64,000 bases of DNA from Isoetes taiwanensis. Taxonomy: Eukaryota; Streptophyta; Lycopodiopsida; Isoetales; Isoetaceae. Below are positions 44,853-56,934 of this stretch, one piece after another. Where the stretch lies: contig JAJEKV010000060.1 in the NCBI GenBank assembly GCA_021234155.1, positions 7,834,323-7,898,322 of the forward strand, given 5' to 3'. The notes beneath the pieces are model-generated. The model searched no databases. It had not been told where the DNA came from and saw nothing but the letters and a program-made list of their open reading frames with translations. Position 1 is the first letter of the stretch. The number at the start of each line of letters is the position of its first letter. The position numbers were made by a program, and so were the translations under genes.

Positions 44853-46266
44853 ATGGTCGCCGCGCGCGACCTTTGTGCTCGGTACCTTGATGGAGAGAAA
44901 TGGGATCCACGGGTTCCCTTCGACCCGCCGCAGCATTTGCTATGCCAACGATAGATCTCCTTGCCAACATGTAAATGGCATCCATCGACTACGGCCGGAT
45001 TCCTTGATTTTACATGGAGGAAATGCTTCCTCGGTATTCCTCTGAGGATCCTCCCCACTTGTATTTAGAGCTGAGATAGTTCGGCGGATGCTAGGCGGGG
45101 ACACACATGCTTATGGCGCCTTGAAGGGGAAACTCCGATGGGGTAAACACCTACCGGTGGTCCAAAGATGAGGGGCGCAAATATCTGGAAGCTACTTTCG
45201 CTCTAGCCATCCCTCATGGACCAATACGCTGAGGATGAAACCTTGCCCGCCAGAGAAGGGCAAGCCGCCGGAATCCTCCCGAGGAGGGGGATGACGAGCA
45301 TATAGGAATGGGCTTACTTTGCCCGCTGGAAAGAGCTAGCGGAGGAGCTACCACCGCGCCCGTGACCAATCTATAGGCTTGTCGTGGGTTAGGCGGCCTT
45401 CCGCTTATTTATCACCGAGGCGGGAATACCTTCTCTTGGATGATATTATCCGGGCGTATCAATGTGGTGGCGGATTTAGACGCAAAGCGCAAAGACCATG
45501 TACTTTTACGAGCTTGCGGAGTATTGTATGGATGATTTCATCGACTTCACTTCTACCGAGCTTCCTCGAGGTGCACCAGCTCCTTCCGTTCCTCCGCCGA
45601 GACTCTAGAGTGGGGAGACTCTACTACGTCTTAATTCTCGATGATCGGAGAACCGGCCTTCGCCCACCCGTGATGCCTTCACGGCTATGGGACCTCACGT
45701 CCCAAACATTAATATGGTGGAAGTTCCCTCCGACTCAGATGATGAGGGTGAAGATTTATACCATAACCCTGCGCACAAGAAGGAGGAGGGAGCAACAGAG
45801 CTCAAGGAGGAAGAAGTCCCCATGGACTGGATAAAGAAGTGGCAGCATCTGAGACTTCGCAAGGGAAAGTGCTGGGTAACCATCTTACCCGTTTCTTTTT
45901 GTCGGCCTTCAAATACGGACAAGTCCTCTTCATAGCCCGAGATCTAGCGCCAGAGGCTGAAGCTTCATGGTGGGGCCTCCGTGCACTCTCTACACTGGCC
46001 GGCCACAAGAAGCTTCCCTATCGTACGTTTACGTATGTACTCGTACGACGGGATCTTGCCCCCGACGGCCTTGGGTCGAGACATTGCGCCTTGATGGGCA
46101 TGAAGCTCCTCACGGCAGCCCCATTGGCCGCTGCCTATCCACCGAGGTTGCATCATTCCTATGGGCCGCCACAAGAGACCCCAGGGTTACTCTGGCTGCG
46201 ACACCTAATCCACCGCCTCCACCACCTCCTAGGGCTAAGGATCAGGAGGCAGGGCCTAGTTCCTAG
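44853..46266 (+). pseudogene. ORF-B of element 3, frameshifted
   Basis: ATG after CTTCTAGCGCC. It begins MVAARDLCARYLDGEKWDPR and later holds GPHVPNINMVEVPSDSDDEG, the acidic linker, VLGNHLTRFFLSAFKYGQVL, LAGHKKLPYRTFTYVLVRRD and a Pro-rich end with stop TAG 46264-46266. It is clearly the same protein as in elements 1 and 2, at lower identity. Frames change several times. Function unknown. Confidence 0.65.
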
Positions 46267-46285
46267 TATAATTTTGCTATGAAAA

Positions 46286-46288
<3 letters not shown>

Positions 46289-46369
<81 letters not shown>
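46289..46369. repeat. (TA)n microsatellite, about 40 units
   Basis: Uninterrupted TA repeat in the spacer between ORF-B and ORF-C of element 3. The same spacer in elements 1 and 2 lacks it, so it arose in this copy or subfamily. Confidence 0.95.
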
Positions 46370-46372
<3 letters not shown>

Positions 46373-46578
46373 TTGCTAGTTTTTTTTTCCTTATATATCT
46401 ATATATGTGTGTTCTGGGATTTTCGGTTGGCAATTGAATGGACCATATTGACAAATGGTGTACCTTATTTACTTATTAAATACAAAGTTCTCTTGAGGAG
46501 TATTATTGAATTGTGTGTTTTTCTTTATGACATCCTCTTCAAAAGTATTGAAACTTTAGAATATAATGGAATTACAAA

Positions 46579-47069
46579 ATGTTCTCTATTTATTCCAACT
46601 ATGTTGCAGAGGAAAACATTTGGGAATATGAGGAGAGAATCACCGATATGGTTAGGAGGGACGATCCCGGGCGCTGCACTGGGACTATGGCCGAGATATG
46701 GTGAATATCCGGAGTGGGAGGAAGGCTACTTAAACCCAACCACCGCCACCGTGGAAACTCACCACCCCGACAAAGGGCTAGAGATAGTTAACATCCTCGG
46801 GATCGAGCTTTCGAGGATCCGAAGATGACCTGCGGTCGCACTGGACTATTGGAATATGACCGTGCACGAAGCCTTCGAGGACGCCAAACGCACCATCTTT
46901 GGCAACTCTTTTATGCGATGCGAAGGCTCTTTAACCTTCGATTATCAGCCCAACATGGGAGTACCAAGCAATCATTGTCCAAGCCCCGGCACGCTTATAA
47001 ACTTCGTCCGAAGCCAGACGCGGAGAGTACCCGCTTCTCCGATCCTCACAGACCTTCGCCAACCCCTAG
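46579..47069 (+). pseudogene. ORF-C of element 3, frameshifted
   Basis: It opens MFSIYSNYVAEE, parallel to MFYIHYHCLAEE in element 1, which supports this ATG. EYEERITDM, YGEYPEWEEGY, GLEIVNILG and a basic, aromatic C-terminal region follow in changing frames, to TAG 47067. Unknown family. Confidence 0.65.
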
Positions 47070-47304
47070 GCTTGGTCTTTTCCGCTATGTTTTCGTTATT
47101 GTGGTTACGCTGTGTGCAAGTAGAACTTTAAAAAAATTCCCATTGTATCATACCCACTTTTGTCTCAATCCATGTATCAATCAACCCGATGTTGTACTCA
47201 ATTTGAATGAAATACAAATATTGTTTTCTGTTTGTATATACTTTTGTCTCGATTAACTTAAAAAGGGATTGTACATTAATGTAAATCTGCTTATATATTC
47301 ATGA

Positions 47305-50300
47305 ATGCTTACTATAGACGGTGTGCGGTAACGCCGCTTTGGCAAACACCCTCCAACGCCAGGGCTCACCCCCGAACAGAATTGATGTTAATGAAAAGGC
47401 AACTTCGGTGAGTTACGTGCTTATGTGTTGCATACCAATCCACTGCCACATACTCAGGAGGACGGACCGGAATTACCTCCACGACCATTGAGTCCACCTG
47501 CACAACAGCCATCTCCTCCCAGAGCTAGCCCTGTACCTGTACAAAAGAGGACTCATGCTAAAAGCGTCATCGAAGTTCCTCTAAGGATAGCGCCGCTTCC
47601 TCACATTCAACCACTTCGGGTTCTTCCCGGATCCTCGCTATCGACAATGACCATTCAAGGCGGAAGGATAAGGAGTACCGAAAACCGCTGATACACCATC
47701 ACTAGTATATGGAAAACCGGAAGTTGGCTCGGGGTTTGATGGGAAATCCAGAGGAGGGCTTGAATGCGGAATCTTGGTTGGACGAAATGAAGGAATTCGA
47801 AGTCCTATGGAATGACAGAGAAAGATACAGGAAGGTCGCCACCACGAACCTTACCGAGCTGCCCGTATTTGGTGGAAGGGTTACGCCAGAGCTAAGCACC
47901 GGACGAGAGCATGCAAGTTCAAGAAGTTCGCTAAGGCTTTTAAATCGCATTACGTGCCTCGTATGCACAAATGCCAACAGTTTCGCACCTTCTACAAAGT
48001 TGGAACAGAAGGGCATGTCGGTCGCAGGCCTACACCGGCGCAATTCATGCGCTTGAGGTTGTATGTACCGAAATGAATGAGAAAAGGGCGTTAGAGGGCT
48101 ACATTGAAGGGTTGGCCCCATCCATTAAACGTATGGTCAAGGCCATAGACCCAAAATCGATGAGCTTAGGCGGAAGCTAAGGCATTAAGCCTTGAGGAAG
48201 ACACGCCAAAGAACCAAGATCCGCGACCAAGCTTCCTTACTCGCGAACCCACGGCCGTCCACACCTTACAAACCCCGCTAAGCCAAGTCCGGGGCCCTCT
48301 CAAAGACAATTCTTATGGCCGCCAGAGAAGAAAGTCGCCTTTAGCACGGATAAAAGCGTAACAATGCCGGTAAGGAAGTTCGGGGCCTCTTACACCCATT
48401 CCTAAAGAGGCGTAGAACAGCTCACCGGATAAGGCATGCTACGGCAGATGAGGGCCCGACACTTCATGCGTAATTGTCCGTGACGCCACGCAGATCGCTT
48501 CAACCGCCATGGCCGACTGGATTGGGAAGATTTGAGTCCAATCTTGCCGCGAGGACGAGGCTCCCGAGTACATTCATGGTGCGTCTCATATTCTTGCCGC
48601 TATAGAAACAGGCAACGCTGAAAGTCAGCCTTCTGTTATTTCTACAATAGGCCAAGTAGACAGTAAGCCCTTCATAATTTTGATGGACACGGGTAGTACG
48701 CATAATTTTGCTTCTCCTAGAATGGCCCAGGTACTGCAGCTGGAAACGTTGAGATCCCGACCTAAGCCAGTCACATTAGCTAGCGGTAAGATCGCATTAC
48801 ACTCATGGCGGCGACCGTATTAACCTTAAAAATTCAGTTGCCAAAAACCCAGTTGCCTTGGGTGCCGAATTAATGGACATTGGCAAATATGATCTTATTG
48901 TGGGAATGGAGTTTTTAGCGTCTGCCAGGGCCCACATAGACTGTGAGAAACGGGAGGTCACCTTCAACGCCGCTAATGGAGCACGTGTGACGATAAAAGG
49001 TGATTCATTACACTCCGCCATGCAGTCAATGTCAATAAAGCAGCTAGGAAAAGCTATACGCAGGAATGAACTCCTTTGCCTCATTAAACTTGCTTCCATT
49101 GAGTCGGACTCCAAACAGCAGCAAGTAATCGACGCCTTACCATCGGACATTGCTACCCTTCTTCGAGAATTTAGCGATCTTTTTCCAGATGAGATCCACA
49201 AGCTTCCTCCTTTCAGAGGGGTGGAATGTGAGATAACTCTTGAACCAGGTACTAAGCCTACCAAAGAAAGCCCCGCATCAATGAGTCCTCCCGAGTTAGC
49301 GAGCTTAAGAAACAAATACAAGAGTTACTGAATTTGGGGTTTATTCGCCCCAAGAGTTTCACCATTTGGGGCTCCTATTCTTTTGTCAAGAAGAAAGATG
49401 GCTCCTTAAGGATGTGTATTGATTATAGGCAACTCAATAAGCATACCATCAAGAATCGCTATGCTTTTGCCCAGGCATGATCTTATGGACCGCCACAAGG
49501 AGCAAAATATTTCTCAAAGATTGATTTGCGCCCGGTACCATCGATAAGGATTAAGGAAGAGGACATCCATAAGTCCGCTTTTCGTACCGTGATATGGGCA
49601 TTATGAATTCACCGTCATGCCTTTTGGATTGACCAACGCCTCAACGCTTTATGCGGTTGATGAATGACATCTTCCGCCAATACTTGGATGACTTTGTTGT
49701 CATTTTCTTTGATGACATTCTCATCTATAGTAAAACCTTGCAGCAACATGAAAAACATCTTCGATTAGCTTTGCAAAAGCTAAAGCCATCAGCTCTTTGC
49801 CAAGTTCTCTAAATGCAAGTTCGCCAATTCGAGGGTAGACTATTTGGGGCATATTATCTCAAAGAGAAGGAATTGCTACAGACCCTACTAAGATAGAAGC
49901 AAGAAAGGATTGGCCCATTCCAAATAATGTTTCAGAGGTCCCAGTTTCTTGGGACTCGCAGGATATTATCGAAATTTGTTAAGGATTTTGCAACAATTGC
50001 CGCACCTCTTACTAATCTCACAAGGCATGAGAAAGTAAAGGATTGGATGCAACATTGGAAAACAAAAAGTCCAAGTCGGCTTTTCGAGCTCAAGGATGCC
50101 TTTAACATCCGCACCAGTCCTTACCTTGCCTGATCCCCGAAAAGGATAATCATCGGCCACCGACGCTAGTAAGATAGCTACCGGTGGAGTTCTAATGCGG
50201 GAGGGGAGAGTTGTTGCTACGATTCAAAGAAGATGAACGATGCAGAAAGGCGATATCCTACCCATGACCGGGAATTGTCTGGCGTTGTTCGTGTTCTCCG

Positions 50301-52098
50301 TATTTGGAGACACTACCTTCTTGGTAGAAGATTTCAAATGGATAACCTTCATCGAGTCTCCGCTATTTATCCACCCAAATTAAATCTGAATCTCAGCCCT
50401 TGGAGATGGATGGAATTCCTCGAGGAATATGACTTCGAGATTGTATATAAACCAGGGAAGCACAATGTGGTTATGGATGCTTTGTCACGCCATCCCTTCA
50501 TAACCCGCACCCATTGTAATGCTATTTCCACACTCACCAAATGAGTTTGGGAAGCAAATAGAACGCACCTTGGCCACGCATCCGTAATTCCGTAATATTT
50601 GGGAAAGTTTGGGTAAGGAAGCCCGTACCGATAGAGAACGTGAAGCATTCCGTTCATATAAGAAGGGAGGGCAATTTATTATATTACAAAGATAAGTTGT
50701 GTGTGCCAAATGACTTCGAGGTGCGGCCGATTCTCCACGACACACACAATAACAGCCCTATAGCAGACATCGCGGGTTTTATGAAAACTTACTTTAAGAT
50801 CCGCTCCCAGCTATTTTTGGCCTTCCATGAAGAAGGATATTGCTAGGTACATCAAACGATGTCAGTTTGTCGCAAAACCAAGGCTGAGCAATTACGAGTT
50901 CCCGAGTTGCAACCTTTGGATGTGCCCAACGCCAAGTGGGAAGTCATAACCATGGATTTCATTGTGGGGCTTCCACGCATTCTCAAGCGGGTATGATGCC
51001 TTAATGGTCGCGGGTCGACAAATTATCAAAGATGGCTCACTTCCCGCCATGTCGCACCACGACACCGCCTTCATAACACCGCCTTTTGCTCTTTGCAAAG
51101 GAAATTTTCGGGTTGCAACGGGATGCCGAGAGTAATTGTATCGGATAGGGATCCTAAGTTTGTCGCTGCCTTCTCGGAAGGATTTCTTCGCCACCATCCG
51201 CACAAGCTTGCCATGAGTACGACCTACCATCCTCCAGACGGATGGTCAAACGTAACGCGTCAATCGTATTATCGAAGATATGCTAAGAAGCTATGTATGG
51301 AGTAAACAAATACAATGGGATTATATTTACTTGGTGGAATTCGGCCACAATTACAAAGCGGAGTCTTCTAGAATGTCTCCCTTCATGATAAATTATGGCT
51401 ATCAATGTCTTACTCGGACCGTGGCATAATCCTGCTTCTAAAGTGGAGGTCTCTCAACAACTCCTTTTAGAAATGCAGCCTTGGTGGAAGAAGTTCGGGT
51501 TACTTATTGGCCGACGCACGTCGAGGAAGAGTCTAGCGGATAAGCACCAACCCCACCTAATCTTCCAGTGGGCTAATCAGTTTGGCTTAAGATCAAAGTA
51601 AAACAAGCCAAGCTTAAAATTGGTAATCAGAAGAAGTTGGCACCCGATGATGGGGGGCCGTTCGGGGATTAACAACGTGTGGGAGAAACGTAGGCATATC
51701 GCTTGGACTTGCCACCCCGGCTTGAAGATCCACAAGGTCTTTCACGTGAGTCTTCTCAAGCAACACACCCCTGATCCGGAGGAGGTTTTGGATACCCCTA
51801 CCCTCCTAGAAATGACCAAGAGCAGCTGGAAATAGTGCCCGGGGTTCTTCTTGATCGAAGTTTACAAACGTAACTGGAAGGACTCAAATGTTGCAATACT
51901 TGGTCAAGTGGAAGCACTTACCGGTTGAAGATGCTACCCGGGTGATGAAGATAGACCTTGAGAAGCACTATCCGGACTTCATGCGGGAATCTCAAGGTCC
52001 GCACCATCAACGATGCTATCAACCCCGCCCCCCCGTAAGCTTAAAGGCTTGATTGACCGAGAATCATGTTCTAGAGGGGTAGACGATCGTATATGATA
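47305..52098 (+). pseudogene. Gag-pol of element 3 with chromodomain, multiple frameshifts
   Basis: All modules are recognisable in order but in shifting frames: gag (ESWLDEMKEF, YIEGLAPSIKRMVKAIDPKS), a decayed knuckle near 48440, protease with FIILMDTGS near 48672 and GKYDLIVGMEFLASARAHID, RT with [13 protein letters not shown] near 49410 and FFDDILIYS near 49710, RNase H near 50160-50480 (HNVVMDALSRHP), integrase with VPNAKWEVITMDFIVGLP near 50927, VIVSDRDPKF near 51137 and SRMSPFMINYGYQCL near 51370, the GLKIHKVFHVSLLKQHTPDP segment, and the chromodomain YLVKWKHLPVEDAT near 51898. The protease active site is kept here, unlike element 1. Confidence 0.85.
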
Positions 52099-52697
52099 AT
52101 AATAACCGATGATGAGATCACCTTCGTTTCTCTAGGGCGGGTGTATTGTTGATGTTGACATGACCGCCAATTACTAGGAAGGCATCTAGTAAATAGATTA
52201 TGTTCATTCCGCTATATAATGGGAACTCCACCATTCCTCATGCCACAATGAATTGCAAGCCGCATACACATGATAGATTCCCTTCTAGATATTTTTTTTT
52301 CTTTTTATTTGTAGGGGTGGTCCTTCAACCACAACTTAATCATATTATTAACCTACGGGTATATGGTTGTGTGCAAAACCGGTGAACAAGTCGCCACCGC
52401 CTTGTATAGAGGGTTACCGATGACCCAACTTTTCCCCGTATTGGTTTTGTCTACATGTGTGATTTTTGTTTGTCCGAATGTTTTAAATGGGACTTCGGTC
52501 CTAAACTCCCTTGATCATAAGTTTGTATCGGCACCTTGGTGCTTGTACTTTGATATTTTAACTTCAATGTATTAACGTCCAATTACTATAATCTCAACGT
52601 ATTAATGTTATATTCTTAACTTCATTTTCTAATTCATTAGCTTTTACGATATGTATTCAATTAGCTAACCCCAATGCTTTGAGGACGGCATTAATTT
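52099..52697 (+). other. 3' untranslated region of element 3
   Basis: AT-rich, non-coding, parallel to 11022-11599 of element 1. Confidence 0.7.
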
Positions 52698-52711
52698 TAA
52701 GGAGGGGAGAA
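52698..52711 (+). other. Polypurine tract of element 3
   Basis: AAGGAGGGGAGAA immediately before the 3' LTR; identical to that of element 1. Confidence 0.88.
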
Positions 52712-54329
52712 TGTGACGCCCACGTGACGACACGGTCTACTATAACGGGACACGCATAAAATACAAACACGCCACTCCCTAAAGGTACGCTACCATGGGG
52801 GTATGGGAACTTAATTGCAACCTAGGGGGTTACCTTTGAAAAGGATTAAATTAGCTATGCTAATTTAACACATTAATAATAATAATCTATAACCTAGAAA
52901 TTAGGCTAATTACCATTTGGGAAGGCGCCACCTGCCCCAATCGATTGGGCAGCATGGGGATTGCCAAGTTTGGATGCCAACTTGACCCCTATCCCCGGAT
53001 TGACTCAAGAAGATCGAGCAAGGAAGGCCGGGGCAGGCGTGGGCGCCATCGACACTTGCGAAGATCACCATAACAATGCCCCTGTGAAGTAACAAAATGA
53101 ATTCTCAACTCCCAAAAGATGGAGGCCCCATGGAAACGAGTCCAAATGTAATTCAGGTAGGTGGCTATGTGAATTCTAGTTAACACTTGGTTGTGTCCGT
53201 CTCTCTCTGTTCTCTTTGTAAATCAATCATAGAAACTAACCCTTGATTGTACAAACAAGTTCTCTTTATATTCAATTCTGGTTCTTACTCTGAAAGGATG
53301 GATTGTTAGTTCTTTGTTTAATCGACTAAACCGGGGGATTACGGGGTAGAGGCCTCTAAACCCATGTATTGTAGTATGCTCCTAGATAGCATGCAATGCA
53401 GTCCCATTAAATGCGGCTGTGCACAAGAACCCACCGGTCCTAGATGCTATGGTCCGCTTAGCACCCGGACAAGGAACACATGGTGGTGACATGAGGGGTG
53501 GGGTCTTGCATGAGCATACAAGGCTCCCGAGACTCCCTACCATGGGCTAGGCCTAATAGCCCTGGTCCACGTTGAGGGGCGGGTATGGGTCGACACTCCC
53601 TCAGGTGTAGAGGTGTGATCCGTATGGAGCACCATGCACTTTGAGTAGATTTAGGGTGAGTAAGTCGGCATGCGGATGCGGGTCGGCCCGACGCTGCACG
53701 TATTCTCTAGCTCACCCATGGAACCACCGTGGATTGGGAAGGGGCGCCTCCCCAGACCTGCCTCATCGGACCAAAGGCCATGAACCCGGAGTAGGCTCGA
53801 GGGTGATGCCCCGAGTTTATGTCTCCCGGAAGGCTATAGCAAAGCCATAGCATGAATTGACCCATCCGCAAAGTGTGCACAGGAGGGGCGGATGGAGTGG
53901 ACAACCCTAGCCAATGCTCTATGCCGACCAACGCCATGCCAAGACTTCGGTCTGGCTGATCTCTTGAGGCTCGGTAGTCGGTCGATCCTCACGGAGTCTG
54001 AGCTGGGTAGAACCCGGGTTACGGGTGTTTTCGTGGGATTAGATGCATATTCTATGCCGTTGGTATATTAGATGGATGCGCCACCCTTCGTGGTGGTTAT
54101 TTATGTATATTCATGTTGTGTGCTAACCCTTGTATTCATGCTTCCGCGACGTAGGAGTCCCACTGAAGGCGTGGGCCGAATGACCCCTTCGTGTCCTTCT
54201 TTCGGGCCTCATTTCATAGATGGACCCAAATAGACGGAGGGCCCTGCTCATGGTGAGATGATTGCCATGGGAGGGGAAAGTCCCCGTATGTATACGTCCG
54301 GGGGTCGTATATATTCTGGGAGCGTCACA
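52712..54329 (+). repeat. 3' LTR of element 3
   Basis: TGTGACGCCCACG to GGGAGCGTCACA. It differs from the 5' LTR mainly by small indels and few substitutions. Confidence 0.93.
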
Positions 54330-54455
54330 GTATTCCTCACCAAGCATCACACTAGTTGAGCTGCTATAAAAGCTGGTTGTTACAAATATTAGCGCAATCT
54401 GAGCCTTCTTATGTGCAAGCTCCAGAATCTTGAAAGAGAAAGAGCCATTATCCTG
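54330..54455 (-). pseudogene. Exon-like fragment, part right of element 3
   Basis: After a minus-strand acceptor (TTACAG near 54452), an open frame reads NGSFSFKILELAHKKAQIAL, IFVTTSFYSSSTSVMLGEE and joins 40996-41058 across element 3. It is protein-like, but I do not recognise it. The retroelement interrupts it and the left side is cut by element 2, so it cannot be functional. Confidence 0.5.
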
Positions 54456-56274
54456 TAAGTTAGACTACTTTATTAATTACCACATTTAAGTTCATCAATC
54501 ACATCTAGGTTCATCAATCTTGTCACACACAACAAGCATTGAATTAGATCCTATCATTATATATTAAGAATAATGAAAAAGCAACAACCTGGTTGAACTT
54601 ACTATTTATTACAACAATAACATACACGTATTCTTTATTTCGAAGCATTTCTGCTACCAATCTGGGAAATATACGCCTAGGCTCATTTGAAGGTCTTCTT
54701 CTCATCTTTCCAACGCCATCTTCTCATCTTTCTCATCTTCTCATGTTTAAGAAAGTTCTGGCCATGTTTCTAATTATGTCTCAAATTGAGACAGCAAATG
54801 TATTTCCATTTATTTGACATGCTTACCTTAGAAAATTCAGAAACATGCACCTAGCATCATTTTTGGAACTCTCATTGAGCTCTCCAACAAAGCCCCTTGT
54901 GCTGAGAATGGAGCTTCTCTTTGAGATTTATACACATCCTTCTAATGCTGCAGGTAAACCAGTTGTTAGTTTCCTTTGAAGAACTCAAAGTGAAGATTTC
55001 CCCTTCATTTCATCGTCCAAAAATGACAGGCAACAAGATTGACTACCAGTCTATCAATATCAGTAATAGATAGATGTATTTTTATGCACAGATTTTACCC
55101 TTTAACTTTAATGCGAAGATCAAGTTTGAGGCCGAAACGTGGCGGCGTAAGGCTTAAGCTCACATCCATTCTCATCCATTCTTTACTTGTGCGGAACCAT
55201 AACGGAACCATAATGCACCGCCAGATCCTATCCAACAGCCTCGAATTTATGGTGTATGGGAACATGAGGGGCTCAAAATCGCCGCTAGAGTCCGGATTAT
55301 CTTGCATTGCTTTTGGAGAATGCATAGCGGGGGGCTAATCATCAAGCATCAACAATTGCTACTAATTACTAACTCCTAACCCTCGTTTCTCGAATCGAAT
55401 CGGCAAAATGTCAAATAGAACCCTATATGTATTGAAAAATCCACAGAGTATACAAATAATACATTAACAGGTTTTATTCCTTCAAGAAATGCAAGCCACA
55501 CATGCTCCGAGAATTTCTGGAAGACTAATAGAATGCAGTAATGGCCTTAGAGCAAAGATGCCGACTATTTCTTATTTGCCAAAGCAACAGTGCATAGCCT
55601 GAAGAATCCAATTGCAAAAGCTTGGCTATGGTCAGCTCTTGGTTTTGCATGAGAGAAAAGAGCAATGCAACATCATAAAATATATACGACACTGAAGAGA
55701 ACCGATCACACAGAGGAATTCACAAATCTAAATTTAACCTTCTACCGTAAACAAAGCTGTCCAGGCAAGGAGAAATCCATCAAATTAAGAGAAGTTTTGG
55801 CAAAACGGTCAGGAAGCACTCACGATTTTTTTGCTTGCTCTAAAGATCTTGTATGCCCGAACCGATGGAGGCATCCCGGATATTTGGAAGGAGCAAACAC
55901 ATAGTAGGTAGCAGAATAAAACATAACAGGGATATATAAGAACGAGCTATCAAACTGTTTGACCTATGTGCTTGCTTTGCCACTGCCAGTTCTCTTTTAT
56001 GCGCATATTGATGCCCGCCAAAAGCTTGAAAGCTTTGATGCTGTGTTCTTATTCATCAGATTGGAGCTGCCAGTTACCCGGTCCAGAACATCCTTGATCC
56101 ACAACGCAACTGACCGTGCATTTACAGGGAACAAAGGATTTTTAGCAGTCATCAACATATACTGAGTATATTCCAGCATATACTCAGTATATCCCACAAA
56201 CCCACATAAACGAGGGTTTGCCCCCCTAGGGGCAACCCAAAAATCAAAATTGGATGTATGATTATATATGGTTT
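54456..56274. other. Stretch with no recognised gene
   Basis: Possible exon-like open frames on the minus strand at 55095-55325 (starting MHSPKAMQDNPDSSGDFEPL) and about 55960-56160 (ARSVALWIKDVLDRVTGSSN). They could belong to the interrupted gene at 54330-54455, on the same strand, but no family is evident. A small inverted repeat ATATACTGAGTATAT / ATATACTCAGTATAT lies at 56156-56194. Confidence 0.4.
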
Positions 56275-56934
56275 GATAGCAAGGAAGTATATCACCAATC
56301 TTGCCAAGTATTTATTGTGGCAATTCTTATTCATGTTCAATATAAAAAGAACAACCCAAAATGTTTATATCATATCAATACATAATGTGCAATGTGTCAT
56401 CATGGAACTCTATACATGCATATATCCACGTCATTCAAGGCTGCAAAAGCTTACCATTAAATACGTGCAGAGAGCGACATGTATATGACGTGTGTATGTC
56501 TACCCTCAGATCTAACAAACTGAGTATCATTTGCCATCTCACTTTCTCTCTTGATTTTTCATTCTTCCCCTAACAAAAGATAGAATGGGGAGAATAAAAG
56601 ATGGGTGCATTGGTATTCTCTAAGAGACGTCCTTTGACTCCCAAACTTGCTCTATGTTTTATGTTGTATCCTTTCTAAGCACAATGGACAATTCATTCAT
56701 AAGTGGCGCATTGGATAAAGATATTATCGTTCTTGTAACTCAAAATTTGTTGTCTAGTACTTTGTAATCTTCCAATGCTTGTATGTAATTCTTGTAAGCT
56801 CCATATCTAAAACCACATAGCCACAATATATAAGATTCTAGCATTCACCCTTACAACTTTTGAACGTGGCATTTCGAGCCTAAACTAGAAGTCTTTCTTA
56901 CTCTTGTTTTAACCCTTTTGTTGAGGTACTTAAC

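Larger units (their letters stand above)
41059..54329 (+). mobile_element. Element 3: complete Ty3/gypsy chromovirus with H3 ORF
   Basis: A full-length element of 13,271 bp with two LTRs (1610 and 1618 bp), a primer-binding site, a polypurine tract and a 5 bp target duplication GTATT (41054-41058, 54330-54334). It has all ORFs of the family in order: A (with histone H3), B, C, gag-pol with chromodomain. It belongs to a different subfamily from elements 1 and 2, with clearly diverged LTR and spacer sequences but the same layout. ORFs contain many small indels, often at CAG/CTG. Confidence 0.95.

Noticed and set aside
46263-46828. Open frames across the TA repeat on both strands
   Set aside because: They encode alternating Tyr-Ile from a microsatellite; no protein signal.
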